Positions 1 through 11,087 of a stretch of DNA of 64,000 nt are shown here, piece after piece. The stretch is from the NCBI GenBank assembly GCA_043228905.1, contig JBHGNT010000009.1:16740001-16804000 (forward strand). The letters are read 5' to 3'. The stretch's first letter is position 1; each line of letters opens with the position of its first letter. Source of the stretch: Azolla caroliniana (lineage: Eukaryota > Polypodiophyta). The translations under genes were made by a program, and so were the position numbers. Below the pieces are notes generated by a model. The model was not told the DNA's origin. It ran no database searches and saw only the letters and a program-made list of their open reading frames with translations.

Positions 1-204
1 AGAGCTCAAGAGACAGAGATAGACAAAAGTATATACGATATTAACAAGACGAGATACATCCAACAATAACTAAATTACAATGGGTTGGTTTATATACCAA
101 CTAAGCTAGGGCAAGCGCCCTTTCTACTATTTACACAACTAGCTTGGAGTGTCCATGAGCTAGTGTGAAACCTATCTATGGGAAGTTGAGTTCGATTCTC
201 AACA
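1..204 (-). repeat. 3' LTR of Copia A (partial)
   Basis: Matches 4766-4969 nearly base for base and ends, like that copy, in GATTCTCAACA (plus strand), the complement of the TGTTGAGAATC LTR start. The GA-rich tract is shorter or altered here. The outer end lies left of the window. Confidence 0.93.
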
Positions 205-344
205 CGCCCCTTCGAACACAACTTCCATCTGTCGGAAAGTCATTCGGTTCATACTTCAACTTGTCTAGGCAGTTGTGTTGTGTATTGCGTAGCCTATCCG
301 TGTTGCGTTTGTGTATGTTGCGTCTACATCTACGTACTCCCCCT
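205..344 (-). promoter_or_regulatory. Two polypurine-like tracts before the 3' LTR of A
   Basis: On the minus strand, GAAGGGGCG (205-213) touches the LTR start and could prime plus-strand DNA. A second and more canonical AGGGGGAG lies at 337-344, just after the RNase H coding end and about 130 nt from the LTR. Element J has the same two-tract layout. Confidence 0.5.
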
Positions 345-2018
345 CAAGCTTGGCAATGTGGACGTCGTGAGACGAAGCTCCGAGGCAAATTGCCCGAGCT
401 TGTTGATGCCTAAGGCCTTCGTAAAGATATCCGCGACTTGTAGGTGTGTGTTGATGTGTTGGTGGTCAATTTCTCCGGCCTAGACGCGCTCACGGATGAA
501 GTGGTAGTGCACTTCGATATGTTTAGTCTGCGTGTGAAATATGGGGTTACGTGCGAGGTAGATACTGCTCATGTTGTCGCAGTACAGGCATATTGGATCT
601 TTGATGGGTACGCCCAGCTCTTTTAGTATACGCCTAAGCCATACAGCTTCGCATGCAGCGACAACCGCGCCCCTGTATTCGGCTTCAGTGCTCGACAGTG
701 CGACTATCGGCTGTTTCTTGTTGCTCCAGGAGATCGCTCCGCTGCCGAGGGAGAAAACGAATCTGGATGTGGATCGTCTATCCGCTTTGTATCCTGCCCA
801 GTCGGCGTCTATCTACCCTTCAAGTCGAATGGTCGTATTCGACTTATACAGGATGTCGTGATCCATTGTTGTACTAACATACCGTAGTATCCTCTTAGCA
901 TAATCGAGATGATGGTTACGCGGATTCTGCATGAATTGGCTAAGTAGGCCGACCGAATAACTTAGGTTGGGTCGCGTAATGGTGAGATATATCAAGCTAC
1001 CGATCAGTTGGCGATACTGAGTCGGTTCAGTCTCGACCGTGCCAAAACTGGCATCAATCTTGATGTTGCGATCAAGAGGGGCAGTCACAAGTTTGCACTT
1101 TGTCATTCCAAATTTGTACAGTAGGTTGAGGACGTAGTGTCGTTGTGAGATCATTATCCCGACTGGTGTCCGAATTACTTCAATACCTAGGAAGTAATGA
1201 AGCTCGTGTAGGTCTATCGTTTCGAATATGTCGGAAAGAAGAGATTTAACTTTGCTAATCTCGGCAAGATCCTTTCCTCCGATGACCAAATCATCCACGT
1301 ACAAGATGATGATTATCGGGCTATCCAACTCGTTTCGGATGTACAGGGAAGTGTCAGATTTTGACATCTGAAATCCGACTTGATGAAGATACTACGTGAT
1401 CTTTGAATGCCAAGCACGTGGTACTTGTTTGAGGTCGTAAAGTGGCTTCTTGAGTCGGCATACGGCGTGTGGATGAGTATGTGATTCGAATCCAGGTGGG
1501 TGTGTCATATACACTTCTTCTTCTAGCTCACCTTGGAGGAAAGCGTTTTTCACGTCCATCTGATGGAGGTGCCACCCTTTTGTTGCTGCTAGCACGATTA
1601 CGGTTCGTACTGTCGTCATCATTGCCACCGGGGCAAAGGTTTCTTTGTAATATATGTTGTGGGTCTGTGTGTAGCCTTTTGTAATGAGCCGTGCTTTGAA
1701 GCGATTTATGGAACCATCAGCATTGTGCTTCACCTTGTAAATCCACCTGCAACCAATTGGTTTCTTATTTGCGGGGAGAGAAACAAGATCCTAGGTCTCA
1801 TTTTTGCATAACGCTTCCATCTCCTCATTCATCGCGTTGAACCATTGCGGATCCTTTGTGGCTTCGGAAAGTGTTTCCGGTGCCTGTACTGACGCTACCT
1901 TCATCATGAATGCGTAATGATATGCCATGTATTCGTCATAGCCGTAGCGGTTTACAGGGTTCTTCCCGCGCATGGATCGGCGTGGCTTGTCATTTGTGGG
2001 TTCTAGGGGTTTCTTCAC
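345..2018 (-). pseudogene. pol: Copia A reverse transcriptase and RNase H
   Basis: Translated on the minus strand this gives the Copia linker and RT (NAFLQGELEEEVYM near 1530-1570; the catalytic YVDD at 1289-1300 is intact), then palm and thumb to about 813, then RNase H ([29 protein letters not shown]). Breaks include a stop after RLEG near 813, where the family has an aromatic residue, and frameshifts between 1367-1392 and 1733-1791. The RNase H part from about 813 down to 440 is otherwise readable. The protein would copy element RNA into DNA in virus-like particles; this copy cannot be made whole. Confidence 0.88.
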
Positions 2019-2312
2019 GCCGTCCGTGTGGATGTCAAGGCCTTCGACCTCACTGTTGAGATCGAAATGATCTTCATACTCCTACATTTTCGCCTTGCCT
2101 TTGTCTAGCAGTGGACTCGTCCGAGATGTGCTTTGATCACTTGGGGGCTCTTGTGGTCCGCTTAACCATGTCGAGATTGGACTTTCTTTGTGCATAGGTG
2201 TGAGACGATCTTCAGCTTCTATTGTTATTTCAGTGTCATCCGCATCAAGCGAGGTTGGAGTCGAAGTATTCTCCGGTACGTACCAGGATGCATATTCATC
2301 GAAGACTACATC

Positions 2313-3048
2313 TCAACTTGTTCGAACCTTACAGGTGGATGGGTTGTAGCATTTGTACCCCTTCTGTTCGAGTGAGTATCCTACGGGGATACATTTCTCC
2401 GACTTTGGGTCAAGATTTTGCCACGTATCTGTCAGGAATATGTACGTAGGCGATAGAGTCGAAAATGCGGACATGTGATAAGTCCGGCTTCTTTCCAAAG
2501 AACTTCTCATGAGGAGTTATGTCGTGTACTCCTGAGGTTGTGCACCTATTCATGAGGTATACGGCCGTGTTCGCCGCTTCTGCCCAGTACGATTTCGGCA
2601 AGTTCTTCTCATTCATCATGGCTCGTGCGACTTCTACTATGTGGCAGTTTTTAAGCTCAGCTACGCCATTTTGCTGAGGTGTATGTCGACACGAGAACTC
2701 TCGTCGGACTCCTTGCTTGTGGAGATATGCCGAGAACTCATCTGAAAAATATTCTTTGCCTCCATCTAATCAAAGGTAGCATACATGTCGACCCGTGGCC
2801 TTTTCCACTTCGGCTTTGAATTTCTAGAAGTGGCTGAACACTTCACTCTTTTGCTTCATTGGATAAACCCAGGTATTTCTGGAGAAGTCATCGATGAATG
2901 TGACATAGTAACGGCATCCGCCGAAAGTAGCTGTTTGGCCTGGTCCCCATACATCTGAATGTATGACATCCAGGATCCCTTTGCTTACATTCCGCTCTTT
3001 TGGGAATGGATGACGGCGTTGCTTTCCGAATTGGCATGCTTCGCACAC
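2313..3048 (-). pseudogene. pol: Copia A integrase
   Basis: Minus-strand reading gives the end of the GAG-pre-integrase zinc region (CEACQFGKQ), the integrase core start (DVIHSDVWGPGQ, TFIDDFSRNTWVY) and the later core (LPKSYWAEAANTAVYLMNR) plus the FGKKPDLSHVRIF tail. The middle of the core near 2640-2820 has a stop and shifts, but LDGGKEYF and QNGVAE can still be followed. The enzyme would join element DNA to host DNA. It is broken at several points. Confidence 0.85.
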
Positions 3049-3625
3049 GCCCGTGATCTCCTTTTCTGTAAAGTTCGGGAGTCCGATTACGACTCCTTTT
3101 GTCTACATGTTCTGAAGCTTCTAGAGATTGATGTGGCCTATTCTCTTGTGCCACAACTTTAAGTCGGTTTCGACTTTTTGGTCTTTTGTGTACATGGCCG
3201 ACTTTACTTTGCCATCTTTGGATGAACATACAACCTTCTCGTCTGCCGTGAGCTACGATTTGATCACCTTTTTCAATGAAGCACCCATCGTTGTTAAAGT
3301 GTACCTGCATTCCTTGTTCTACAATCTGGCCGACCGAGACTAGCTTTTTCGTGATGGTGGGAACATGCAGTACGTTCTTGAGGTAGGTCTGTTCGCCGTC
3401 GTTTCCGAATGGGACATTCCCGATATGTTGTATTGGATTAGTTGTATCATCACCTGTTTCGACATATCCGGGACATTCGGGCTTCCGTAATTCCCGAAAC
3501 CAATCTTCATGGGAAGTCATGTGATTGGAAGCTCCCGAATCGACAAACCATACACTATTAGGATTGGAGGCGCTGGTTGTCGCAAATGTAGACATCGAGT
3601 GTGCTTCGTGCTTCATTATGAACAT
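3049..3625 (-). pseudogene. pol: Copia A aspartic protease and pre-integrase
   Basis: The minus frame starts near 3625 (MFIMKHEAHSM) and holds the Copia protease signature VDSGASNHM followed by NVLHVPTITKKLVSVGQI and HGRREGCMFI. It then slips out of frame before the CEACQFGK zinc motif, so protease and integrase are not joined. The protease would cut the Gag-Pol chain. The same motifs occur in J at 12185-12500. Confidence 0.86.
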
Positions 3626-3668
3626 TCCGCCATGGTCGTCGTAGTCGGAGTTTGTGGTGTATTTCGTG

Positions 3669-4541
3669 AGTTGTCAACCTGCCTCACGTTTCTTCTTCCG
3701 GCACTCTTCTTCGTAGTGGCCGGCTGGGTTTTCCGTAGTACCCGCACTCAACTGGGTTTCAGCGATTGCTCGGTCCGGCGTTATGACTCCCCCTTCCACC
3801 AAGCTCTCTGGGCCCATTCCTATTCGCTTGCCACTGGTGGGAATTAAGTCCTTGATTCCGTTGATCATTGTGGCCTTGTCCGAAATGACCTCTGTTTCCA
3901 CGACTGAAATCTAATCTATTATCCAACTGGGAGTAGAGCAAAGGACCATCTGATGCGTTGTTCCTTTGTCGAGCGTGATTCTCTTCGACCAGCAATATCG
4001 ATTGAAGGTCAAAGAAGGAGGGAGGGTTCTCCCTTGCGAGAATAACCGATCTAATTGTGCCGAAATGTGGTGCTAAGCCTCCGAGGCATATCTGCACCAG
4101 TTCGTCATTGTCAATGATGACATTGATCGATCTGAGGGCGTCACATAGCTCCTTGATCTTCAAGGCATAGTTGCTGATTGACATGTCCCTTTGTTAAAGA
4201 TTGTTCAGCTCCTGTCGAAGTTGGAGCTTTCGTGCGGCCGTATTGGCTGCGAAGATCTTCTTGAGGTTTTCCCACGTCTGCTTCGGTGTTTTAGCCTCTC
4301 GAATGTAGCCAAGCATATGATCATGAACGCATGATGCAAGGCAATACAACACATGCCTTGCGGCCAGCTCCCAAGTGGGATAGTCAGCGTGTGTTGGGTT
4401 GGGGTGTGATTCGTGAGCTCCTTCAATGTAGCTCCAGTAGCCTTGTCCGACAAGATATTGATGCATCTTGTATTCCCAAGATGCAAAGTTTGTTCTGTCG
4501 AGCTTCTCGGTAGGAAGAGTGCTTCCCATTTGATTATTCAT
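3669..4541 (-). pseudogene. gag: Copia A Gag
   Basis: The start at 4541 (MNNQMGSTLPTEKL) is chosen because J begins the same way and the primer site is about 90 nt upstream. The Copia-type gag reads LDRTNFASWEYKMHQYL, ENLKKIFAANTAARKLQLR, then a TAA at 4194-4196, then LGGLAPHFGTIRSVIL. The CCHC knuckle near 3700-3745 is damaged: the second cysteine reads tyrosine (CGYYGK) and a 1-nt shift is needed to reach AGHYEEEC. Gag would form the particle shell and bind RNA. Confidence 0.86.
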
Positions 4542-4630
4542 GGTGATTTCTTCTCTGTAGATGGGCCGGCTCTGTTGATCGTCGGCGTGTAGTACAACAC
4601 AGTCGAAAAATGCTTGATCAGGCAACCACA

Positions 4631-4643
4631 CGCTCTGATACCA
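4631..4643 (-). promoter_or_regulatory. Primer binding site of Copia A
   Basis: The minus strand reads TGGTATCAGAGCG immediately after the 5' LTR. This is the usual plant Copia site complementary to the 3' end of initiator methionine tRNA. Confidence 0.93.
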
Positions 4644-4739
4644 TGTTAAGAAATGGAATGGCAAGAGTGGTTGTAATGCAGTGGAAGGTGAGCATATGTG
4701 TGTGTGTGTGTGTGTGTGTAACAACACACACAGAGAACG

Positions 4740-4788
<49 letters not shown>

Positions 4789-4969
4789 CAAAAGTATATA
4801 TGATATTAACAAGACGAGATACATCCAACAACAACTAAATTACAATGAGTTGGTTTATATACCAACTAAGCTAGGGCAAGCACCCTTTCTACTATTTACA
4901 CAACTAGCTTGGAGTGTCCATGAGCTAGTGTGAAACCTATCTATGGGAAGTTGAGTTCGATTCTCAACA
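4644..4969 (-). repeat. 5' LTR of Copia A
   Basis: 326 bp. On the plus strand it runs from TGTTAAGAAATGG to GATTCTCAACA, so the element-sense ends are TGTTGAG and CTTAACA (short inverted TGTT/AACA). It contains a (TG)n tract at 4697-4719 and a (GA)n tract at 4742-4784. Confidence 0.93.
4697..4784. repeat. Microsatellites (TG)n and (GA)n inside LTR A
   Basis: About 11 TG units, a short CACACA stretch, then about 21 GA units. The left LTR copy keeps only a short degenerate GA part at the window edge. Confidence 0.95.
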
Positions 4970-5112
4970 CTAGAAATAGGAAAGACTCTAAGAAAGACTT
5001 CGTGTGTCATTATTGTGGTGGCCCAAACCACTATGAAAGAGATTGTAGGAAGAAAAAGAGGGGCCAAAAGAGTGGAACTACTAACAACAAGAAATATCAT
5101 CATCACGTGTGA
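4970..5112 (+). pseudogene. gag: Copia B Gag C-terminus (zinc knuckle)
   Basis: Reads CHYCGGPNHYERDC, a CX2CX4HX4C nucleocapsid knuckle, followed by a basic stretch and a stop at about 5110. Everything upstream was displaced by insertion A, and the apparent start codon upstream belongs to the LTR of A, not to this gene. Confidence 0.85.
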
Positions 5113-5654
5113 TGGTGCTTGTGTTAGTTTAGCATCCCAAGAAACCGATTGGATTATTGATTCAGGAAATGTTCGCGTCATATGCCGGTGGTGACTTTGG
5201 TAAAGTCAAAAGGGCTAACCACAGCGTGACTGAGGTTGTTGGCATAGGAAATATAATTTTGACCACGAACATGGGTTGCAAACTAGTATTAAAAGATGTT
5301 AGGCATGTACCAAACATTCGGCTGAATATTATTTCAGCCGGTAAACTTGATGATGAGGGTTACACAAATTCCTTTGGTGAAGGAAAATGGAAGCTCATCA
5401 AAGGCTCGCTAGTAGTAGCAAAATGTCTAAAACAGAATTCCCTCTATGTACTTCATGTTGTGGTGTCCGGCGGAGAGGTAAATGTAGCCAACAAGGATGC
5501 CTCGATTGAGCTATGGCATAAGAGACTTGGGCACATGAGTCAAAAGGGACTCGATGTTCTAGCAAGGAAGAACATCTTGCCAGACATAAAAGGGATGCAG
5601 TTGGAAACTTGTGTTGATTGCTTGGCCGGCAAACAATACAGAGTTGCCTTTTAA
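5113..5654 (+). pseudogene. pol: Copia B protease and GAG-pre-integrase
   Basis: The protease begins with ETDWIIDSGN near 5143-5170. The catalytic DSG is present but the following A-S-F/H-H part is lost and the frame slips. From 5190 the frame is open: LVLKDVRHVPNIRLNIISA, LWHKRLGHMSQKGLDVLA, then the zinc region CVDCLAGKQYRVAF, where a TAA ends it at 5652-5654. This is the Tnt1-type region joining protease to integrase. Confidence 0.87.
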
Positions 5655-6362
5655 CATCTGCCGCCCAAAAGAAAATTTTAGCCATTGGAATTGGAGCACA
5701 CGGACTTGTGCTATATGAAAGATAGAACTCTTGGGGGAGCATTGTATTTTGCCACATTTATCGATGACTTCTCGAGGAAGTTGTGGTGCTTTGCATTAAA
5801 GACTAAAGATCAAGTGTTTGAAATCTTTAGGAACTTTCGTGTAAGTGTGGAAAGAGAAACCGGAATAAAGCTGAAATGTATCCGTGCTGATAACGATGGT
5901 GAATATCAGGGACGATTTGAGGAATATTGTCGTGAGCATGGTATTAGACTAGAGAGAAGTGTCCCGAAAACACCTGAACACAATGGTGTGGCTGAGAGGA
6001 CAAATAGGACAATTTGTGAGCGGATAAGATGTATGTTATCCCACTCAAAATTTCCTAAATCCTTTTGGGGTGAAGCAATGAGGACTGCAATTGACCTCAT
6101 AAACCTGTCTCTGTTAGACCCCTTGGATGGCGATGTTCTCGAGAGGGTTTGGACATGTAAAGATCTATCATACAAACACTTGAGAGTGTTTGGTGGTAGG
6201 GCCTACGTTCACATCCCAAAAGATGAAAGATCCAAGCTTGATGACAAATGCAAACCATGCATATTCTTGGGATACGGCCATGAGGAATTCGGCTATAGAC
6301 TTTATGACCCAGTAGAGAAGAAGGTCATTAGAAGCAGGGATGTGGTATTCCTTGAGGATTAG
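5655..6362 (+). pseudogene. pol: Copia B integrase
   Basis: An open frame runs from before 5685 to 6362. It has LEHTDLCYMK, TFIDDFSRKLW, the core RADNDGEYQG (second D) and EHNGVAERTNRT (catalytic E), KSFWGEAMRTA, then LRVFGGRAYVHIP, CIFLGYGHEEFGYRLYDP and SRDVVFLED before a TAG. The D-D-E residues can all be seen. A stop at 5652 separates it from the protease and one at 6360 from RT. Confidence 0.88.
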
Positions 6363-7530
6363 ACCTTACAAGATCCGAAGCCAAATGAAACGCCGGATCT
6401 CACCCCTGACTTTTCATTCACCGAACACCCAATGCCTGCCCCAGACACACAAGGTCATGGGGGGGATATCGAGGAGTATGATGGTACGGCTGATGATGCA
6501 GTCGAGGATGATGATGGGCAGAATCATGAACATCATACTCTAGGTGATATTTCAGTAGTTCCTCTGGAAGAGGAAGAGGTTAGAAGGTCTATGAGACAAA
6601 GAAGACCTTCTACTAGATATAGCCCACATGAATATGTGATGCTTTTAGATGGAGGAGAGCCAGAAAGCTTTAGAGAATCTATGGCAAATGATCATAAGGA
6701 GGAAAGTCTTGACGCCATGAATGATGAGATGAAGTCTTTGTAAGACAATCACACATATGATCTTGTAAAGCTGCCTAAGAAAGAGAGCGTTGAAAAACAA
6801 ATGGGTTTACAAGCTCAACACTGAGGAACATTGCTCACAGCCATGATACAAGGCAAGATTGGTTGTGAAGGGGTTCAACCAGAAAAAGCGAATTGATTTC
6901 AAGGAGATTTTCTCATCAGTGGTGTAGATGTTCTCAATCAGAGTTGTACTTGGGATCGCAACTAGTCTCGATCTAGAAATCGAGCAACTCAATGTAAAAA
7001 CCACTTTCCTCCATGGCGATTTGGACGAAGAGATTTACATGGATCAACCCGGGTTTGGAGTCAAAGGTAAGGAAAACCTAGTATGCAAGTTAAAGAAGAT
7101 CTTGTATGGCCTAAAACAAGCTCCTAGACTTTGGTACAAAAACTTTGACTCCTTTATGTTGAACCATGGGTATAATAGAACAAACACAAACCATTGTGTG
7201 TTTGTTAAGAAATTCCCAGATGGGGATTTTGTCATTCTGCTCTTGTATGTTGATGATATGTTGATTGTTGGTCAAGACACCAACAAGATTGAAAAGCTGA
7301 AAAAGGAACTCAGCAAATCTTTTGCCATGAAAGACTTGGGACCAGCCAAGCAAATCCTTGGGATGAAGATAACCAGGGACAGGGCAAGAAAAAGACTTTG
7401 GCCATCTCAAGAAAAGTACATTGAGAAGGTACTTGAGAGATTCAACATGGCTAAGAGTAAGTCGGTCAACACTCCACTCGCGAGCCACTTTAGACTTGCC
7501 CTACGAGTGATGAAGAGCAAGAAGGAATGA
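6363..7530 (+). pseudogene. pol: Copia B reverse transcriptase
   Basis: An acidic linker (6432-6743) has RRSMRQRRPSTRYSPHEYV. After a stop at 6741 and a 1-nt shift near 6785 comes KARLVVKGFNQKK, then an open frame from 6928: TTFLHGDLDEEIYM, KKILYGLKQAPRLWY, catalytic YVDDMLIV (YVDD at 7246-7257), LGMKITRDR and SQEKYIEKVLERF. The frame shifts again near 7500 before RNase H. The catalytic aspartates are intact but the chain is not. Confidence 0.88.
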
Positions 7531-8204
7531 AACAAATACTATATGCCTCTGCAGTCGGTAGTTTAATGTATGCTATGGTATGCACGAGGCCGGACATTGC
7601 TCACGCAGTTGGTGTAGTGAGTTGTTTTCTCTCAAACCCTAGAAAAGGTCATTGGGAAGCAGTGAAATGGATCCTGCGATACCTGACGGGTACCTCAAGA
7701 TTCTGTCTAAAATTTGGTGAGAACCAAACTATATTAGATGGATATACAGATGCCGATATGGCTGGTGATGTTGACTCTAGAAAGTCTACATCTGGTTACC
7801 TAATGATCTTTGCAAGGGGAGCGGTCTCTTGGCAATCGAGATTACAAAAATGTGTGGCATTATCCACAACGGAGACCGAGTATATTGTTGCCACAGAAGC
7901 TAGTAAGGAATTGTTATGGCTAAAGAAATTCCTCCAAGAGTTGGGGCTGACCCAAGAAAGGTACATTTTGTATTGTGATAGCCAAAGTACTATCCACTTA
8001 AGCAAGAATTCTTCCTTTCACTCTAAGTCAAAGCACATTGATGTTAGATACCATTGGATTAGAGATGTGCTTGAAGAAAAGAAAATGCACTTTGAGAATA
8101 TACATACCAATGAGAATGGATCCGACATGATGACTAAAAGTTTGTCAAGGGAGAAGCTTGAAGTTTGCAAACAAAAGAGAAAATTGGATGTGCCCCCCAC
8201 TTGA
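7527..8204 (+). pseudogene. pol: Copia B RNase H domain
   Basis: 225 codons open to a TGA at 8202-8204. It starts with the RT thumb end (YASAVGSLMYAMVCTRPDI) and continues with YTDADMAGDVDSRKSTSGY, ALSTTETEYIVATEASKE, YCDSQSTIHLSKN and a C-terminal MMTKSLSREKLEVCK. It is the best preserved part of B. The polypurine tract starts at the stop codon, as usual for this lineage. The enzyme would remove RNA from RNA-DNA hybrids. Confidence 0.88.
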
Positions 8205-8220
8205 GACGGAGGGGGAGATT
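8203..8220 (+). promoter_or_regulatory. Polypurine tract of Copia B
   Basis: GAGACGGAGGGGGAGA directly precedes the LTR start TGATGGGG, where it would prime plus-strand DNA. Confidence 0.85.
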
Positions 8221-8973
8221 TGATGGGGCTTGTCCACTCAAGTGGAGCCCACAACATTGAGTTGGCTGAATGCCGAATAGGCTTAAGGCAAATTATAAGA
8301 AAAGTTATAATTAGTTGTATTTATATATATATATACATACATACATATATATATGCCTTTTTCATTTTTGTATGTTTTTTTGGGTGTGTGTACATAGATA
8401 TAGACGTTGGACTACAAGAAGACAGAAAGAGAAAAACAGAGAATAGAAAAAGGGAGATAGTGTGACCTGTTTTTTTACACAGAAAAACAAAAAACGGAGT
8501 GAGAGAAAAATAGAGAACAAAAGAGTGAGAGGAAGAGGAAGAGTGTTCTACCAAAGTGCAAACGTGGAGACAGAGACCTACGAGGGGTTGTTCATGTTAT
8601 CAGAGAACCATGATTGAACAACAACTATCTTGTCTACTTTGCATCAGGTTTCTTCGTTTCATGTTTTTCCTTGTTTCCATTTTTGTTAGTTTTTCTATCC
8701 ACCCAATTGGGTGAGGAATTGTAATCAAGGCTACTACCTTAGCATATACATCCCTCTAGTCAAAGCTAGAGAGGTTGTATTCGTTTGTACTAAGAAAAAT
8801 AGTGAACTTGTTTTGAACCCAAAGGGGTTCCGTGGTTTTTCCCTATTTTGAGTTTTCCATGTTAAAATTTTTGGTGTACTCTCATTTTTGTCTTGTGGTT
8901 TCATCTATTGTTTAATTTGTCTTGATTGAGTTGGTAGTCCAAATCATCCCGATTCGGATTCATATTCCTAACA
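8221..8973 (+). repeat. 3' LTR of Copia B
   Basis: Starts TGATGGGGCTTG and probably ends ATTCCTAACA at 8973. The end is set by the U5 block GTGGTTTTTCCC then GTTTTCCA near 8830-8865, which also lies about 100-150 bp before the LTR end in D. A TATA-rich stretch at 8319-8352 may hold the promoter. The exact right boundary is uncertain because the other LTR is outside the window. Confidence 0.75.
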
Positions 8974-9845
8974 ACTAGTTCATGCCGCAAGGATGTTCCT
9001 TAGCACATCCTATGTGCCATAGCCCACGATAAGCTATGGAAGATAGAGCTGAAGTCTCCCCTTGTGCAGGGATGAGTTTTTTCATTCAAGTTCTTCCTTA
9101 TCCGATATCTTGTGTCTTTTCATGAAGTTGTTTGAGCAAAGGACCTTTAACGATTATCATCGATTGGGGAAGGCTCAAGATTTTGATACAATCAAGGGAG
9201 GCTCCAACGATTTTGAAACAATGGACCAATGGTCGCCCATTTAGGGAAATACGAAGGTGAGCTCACTGAATCCAACAAATGTTGGGCAGGGCAGGCCTCA
9301 AAATCATAGAATTGGGATCATATGCAGATTTTGGTGTGTGTTGAGCATCTACCTCACATCTGTAGATCGCGGAGATCCCAAGATTTTCATGGAATGGACC
9401 GGTGGTCATCACGGAGTTAAGGTGATATGATTGTGGGTTCTGTGCTTCTACCTCATTATGCCCTGACTTGGCTGTCTCCATGGAATAGAATTCCCCATTA
9501 ATTTTTCGATTGACTGTCTTAAGGAAATCCATGAAATCTCGATCCGATTTACTGAATCCCTGAAACCATTTTTCCCATAGCAAGTCCAATTTTTCCTTTA
9601 TCTGGTGGATGTATCATTGTCACCAATTCACAACTTGCTGAATTGATTTATTGTCACCCAATTCACAGCCTTATTCAGGAGCAGAGGAGCTAATTACGCC
9701 TATAGGATGTATGAGACAGAAAGGGAGGAACTTATCATATGTACTTATGGCTTATGCATGATAAACTGGCTCACCCCAAGGACATTTATTATGATGAATG
9801 TGACCCATCCTCCTAAAGCTGGTAAGTTAGCAATTAAAAACACTA

Positions 9846-10101
9846 TCCTCTTCCAATTGACTAACTTGATAAAGTCGAATATTCATAACAACAATATAAT
9901 GTGGAAAACATTGCACATTGATGGTAATTATCCTCTTCCAATTGACTAACGTGATAAAGTCTAATATTCATAACAACAATATAATGTGGAAAACATTGCA
10001 CATTGATGGTAATTATCCTCTTCTAATTGACTAACTTGATAAAGTCTAATATTCATAACAACCATATAATGTGGAAAAAATTGCACATTGATAGTAATTC
10101 T
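9846..10101 (+). repeat. 85-bp tandem repeat, three copies
   Basis: Copies begin with TCCTCTTC(C/T)A at 9846, 9931 and 10016, exactly 85 bp apart, and differ at only a few sites. Each contains ATTCATAACAAC(A/C)ATATAA. No coding sense is seen. Confidence 0.92.
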
Positions 10102-10284
10102 TAAAAATAAAAATAAAACATATGGGGAGCTTAGACGATGAGCTTCTTGAGAAAGTGTCCGACAAATTCCCCTGCATAACACTAAAAGGAAGGGAACTTC
10201 ACATATCAACGTCTACTCACCCTTTTCTAGGTTTCTCATACCACATGTACACACATAGATCAAATATGTGTGAGAGAGAGAGAG

Positions 10285-10450
10285 CCCAGATGGTAAGATT
10301 GCCCAATAATGGAGACGAGGTGGTCATAAGTTCAACCCTTACATTTCACTGTGGCATCTAGTGAATTAAGAGATATATATGAAGTATTTAATTGAGAGGT
10401 GAGAAAATCGGTTTCGAACCCAAGGCGCAATGCTTGTAGTGTTTTTTTTT
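10285..10450 (+). other. Possible tRNA-derived SINE fragment
   Basis: TGGTAAGATTGCC near 10290 resembles an A box, and AAGTTCAACCC about 33 nt later fits the B-box consensus GTTCRANNC. A second GTTTCGAACCC lies near 10410. There is no clear tail or target duplication. Confidence 0.22.
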
Positions 10451-10604
10451 TCAAAAAAACACTACTTCCCATTAGTTAGCAAACGAAGTACATCAAAGTT
10501 CGCCCATATTCAGCAAAGCTCACACTTCTCCACACAAAACTAATCATAATCCCCACCCCGTCATTTACAACACAAGTATCCCACTGACCTTTTTTACATG
10601 GTAA

Positions 10605-10609
10605 CTTAC
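10605..10609. repeat. Target-site duplication of J (left copy)
   Basis: CTTAC directly left of the J 5' LTR is repeated exactly at 16350-16354, right of the 3' LTR. Confidence 0.93.
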
Positions 10610-11074
10610 TGTTGAGCGAGCAAGCTCAACCAGATCTAGATCGGCTGAATAAGCCAAAGCCGGATCGGTACCCGAAACGGAGAACCTAATTGGTGTCTGG
10701 ATGATATCCGGAACCAGAAGCCGGATCGGATTGAAACTGGTAGGCCGTTAGAGGCCTACGGAACCAGCCTAGTACGTAGGCATATTTTAGGGAGTCAGTG
10801 ACAGTCGCTCATGTGAGCATTGAAGTACTTGTCAGTACTTTTGTCGGTCCTTTATGGACTTGTATAAAAGTGCTCTCTGAGCACATTCTATGTACACAGA
10901 ATATTGAGAGTATTATTTTGAATAGAGTTTTATGTTCTTCTCTCTCTCTATCTCTCTCTCTGTCTCTCCTGTGTATGCTTATTCTTTGTGTTAAGCTTCC
11001 ATTGAACCTTTCTCTCTACTGTTGCTATCCGGCAGAGCCGGTTTGTGATACGCTTTCACATGGTAACTTTCACA
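10610..11074 (+). repeat. 5' LTR of Copia J
   Basis: 465 bp, TGTTGAGCGAGC to AACTTTCACA. Promoter candidate TATAAAAG at 10863-10870. A CT-rich tract lies near 10938-10966. The 3' LTR lacks about 100 bp present here. Confidence 0.93.
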
Positions 11075-11087
11075 TGGTATCAGAGCG
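11075..11087 (+). promoter_or_regulatory. Primer binding site of Copia J
   Basis: TGGTATCAGAGCG follows the LTR directly; it is complementary to the initiator methionine tRNA end, as in A. Confidence 0.93.

Larger units (their letters stand above)
1..4969 (-). mobile_element. Copia A LTR retrotransposon, 3' LTR cut by window edge
   Basis: Ty1/Copia element read on the minus strand: 5' LTR 4644-4969, primer site 4631-4643, gag, protease, integrase, reverse transcriptase and RNase H in Copia order, then the 3' LTR at 1-204. It sits inside Copia B, because B's gag zinc knuckle resumes at once at 4970 on the other strand. Visible LTR parts differ at about 4 sites over some 190 bp. All genes carry stops and frameshifts, so it is not autonomous. 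Its proteins match element J (10610-16349) closely enough to call them one lineage. The target duplication cannot be checked because the left end is outside the window. Confidence 0.93.
4970..8973 (+). mobile_element. Copia B, Tork/Tnt1-like, 3' part
   Basis: Plus-strand Copia element interrupted by A at 4969/4970, so its 5' LTR and gag start lie left of the window. Zinc knuckle, protease, integrase, RT, RNase H, polypurine tract and one LTR follow in Copia order. Motifs such as DVRHVPNIRLNIISAGKLD, LWHKRLGHMS and SRDVVF are those of the Tork/Tnt1 lineage, which D (37822-64000) also belongs to. It is decayed: stops or shifts break every domain join. Confidence 0.92.
8974..10604. other. Unassigned AT-rich sequence
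   Basis: No protein family is recognisable on either strand. A 108-codon open frame on the minus strand (9263-9589) resembles nothing I know and is probably chance. The stretch holds the 85-bp tandem repeat (9846-10101) and a possible SINE-like piece near 10285-10450. J was inserted at its right edge, since CTTAC is duplicated at 10605 and 16350. Confidence 0.6.

Noticed and set aside
9263-9589. A 108-codon minus-strand frame in the unassigned region
   Set aside because: No family resemblance, no neighbours or signals; its length is compatible with chance.
10440-10462. T-run and A-run foldback as a MITE end
   Set aside because: The inverted part is only simple T/A runs (GTGTTTTTTTTTTTC with AAAAAAACAC) with no partner or duplication.
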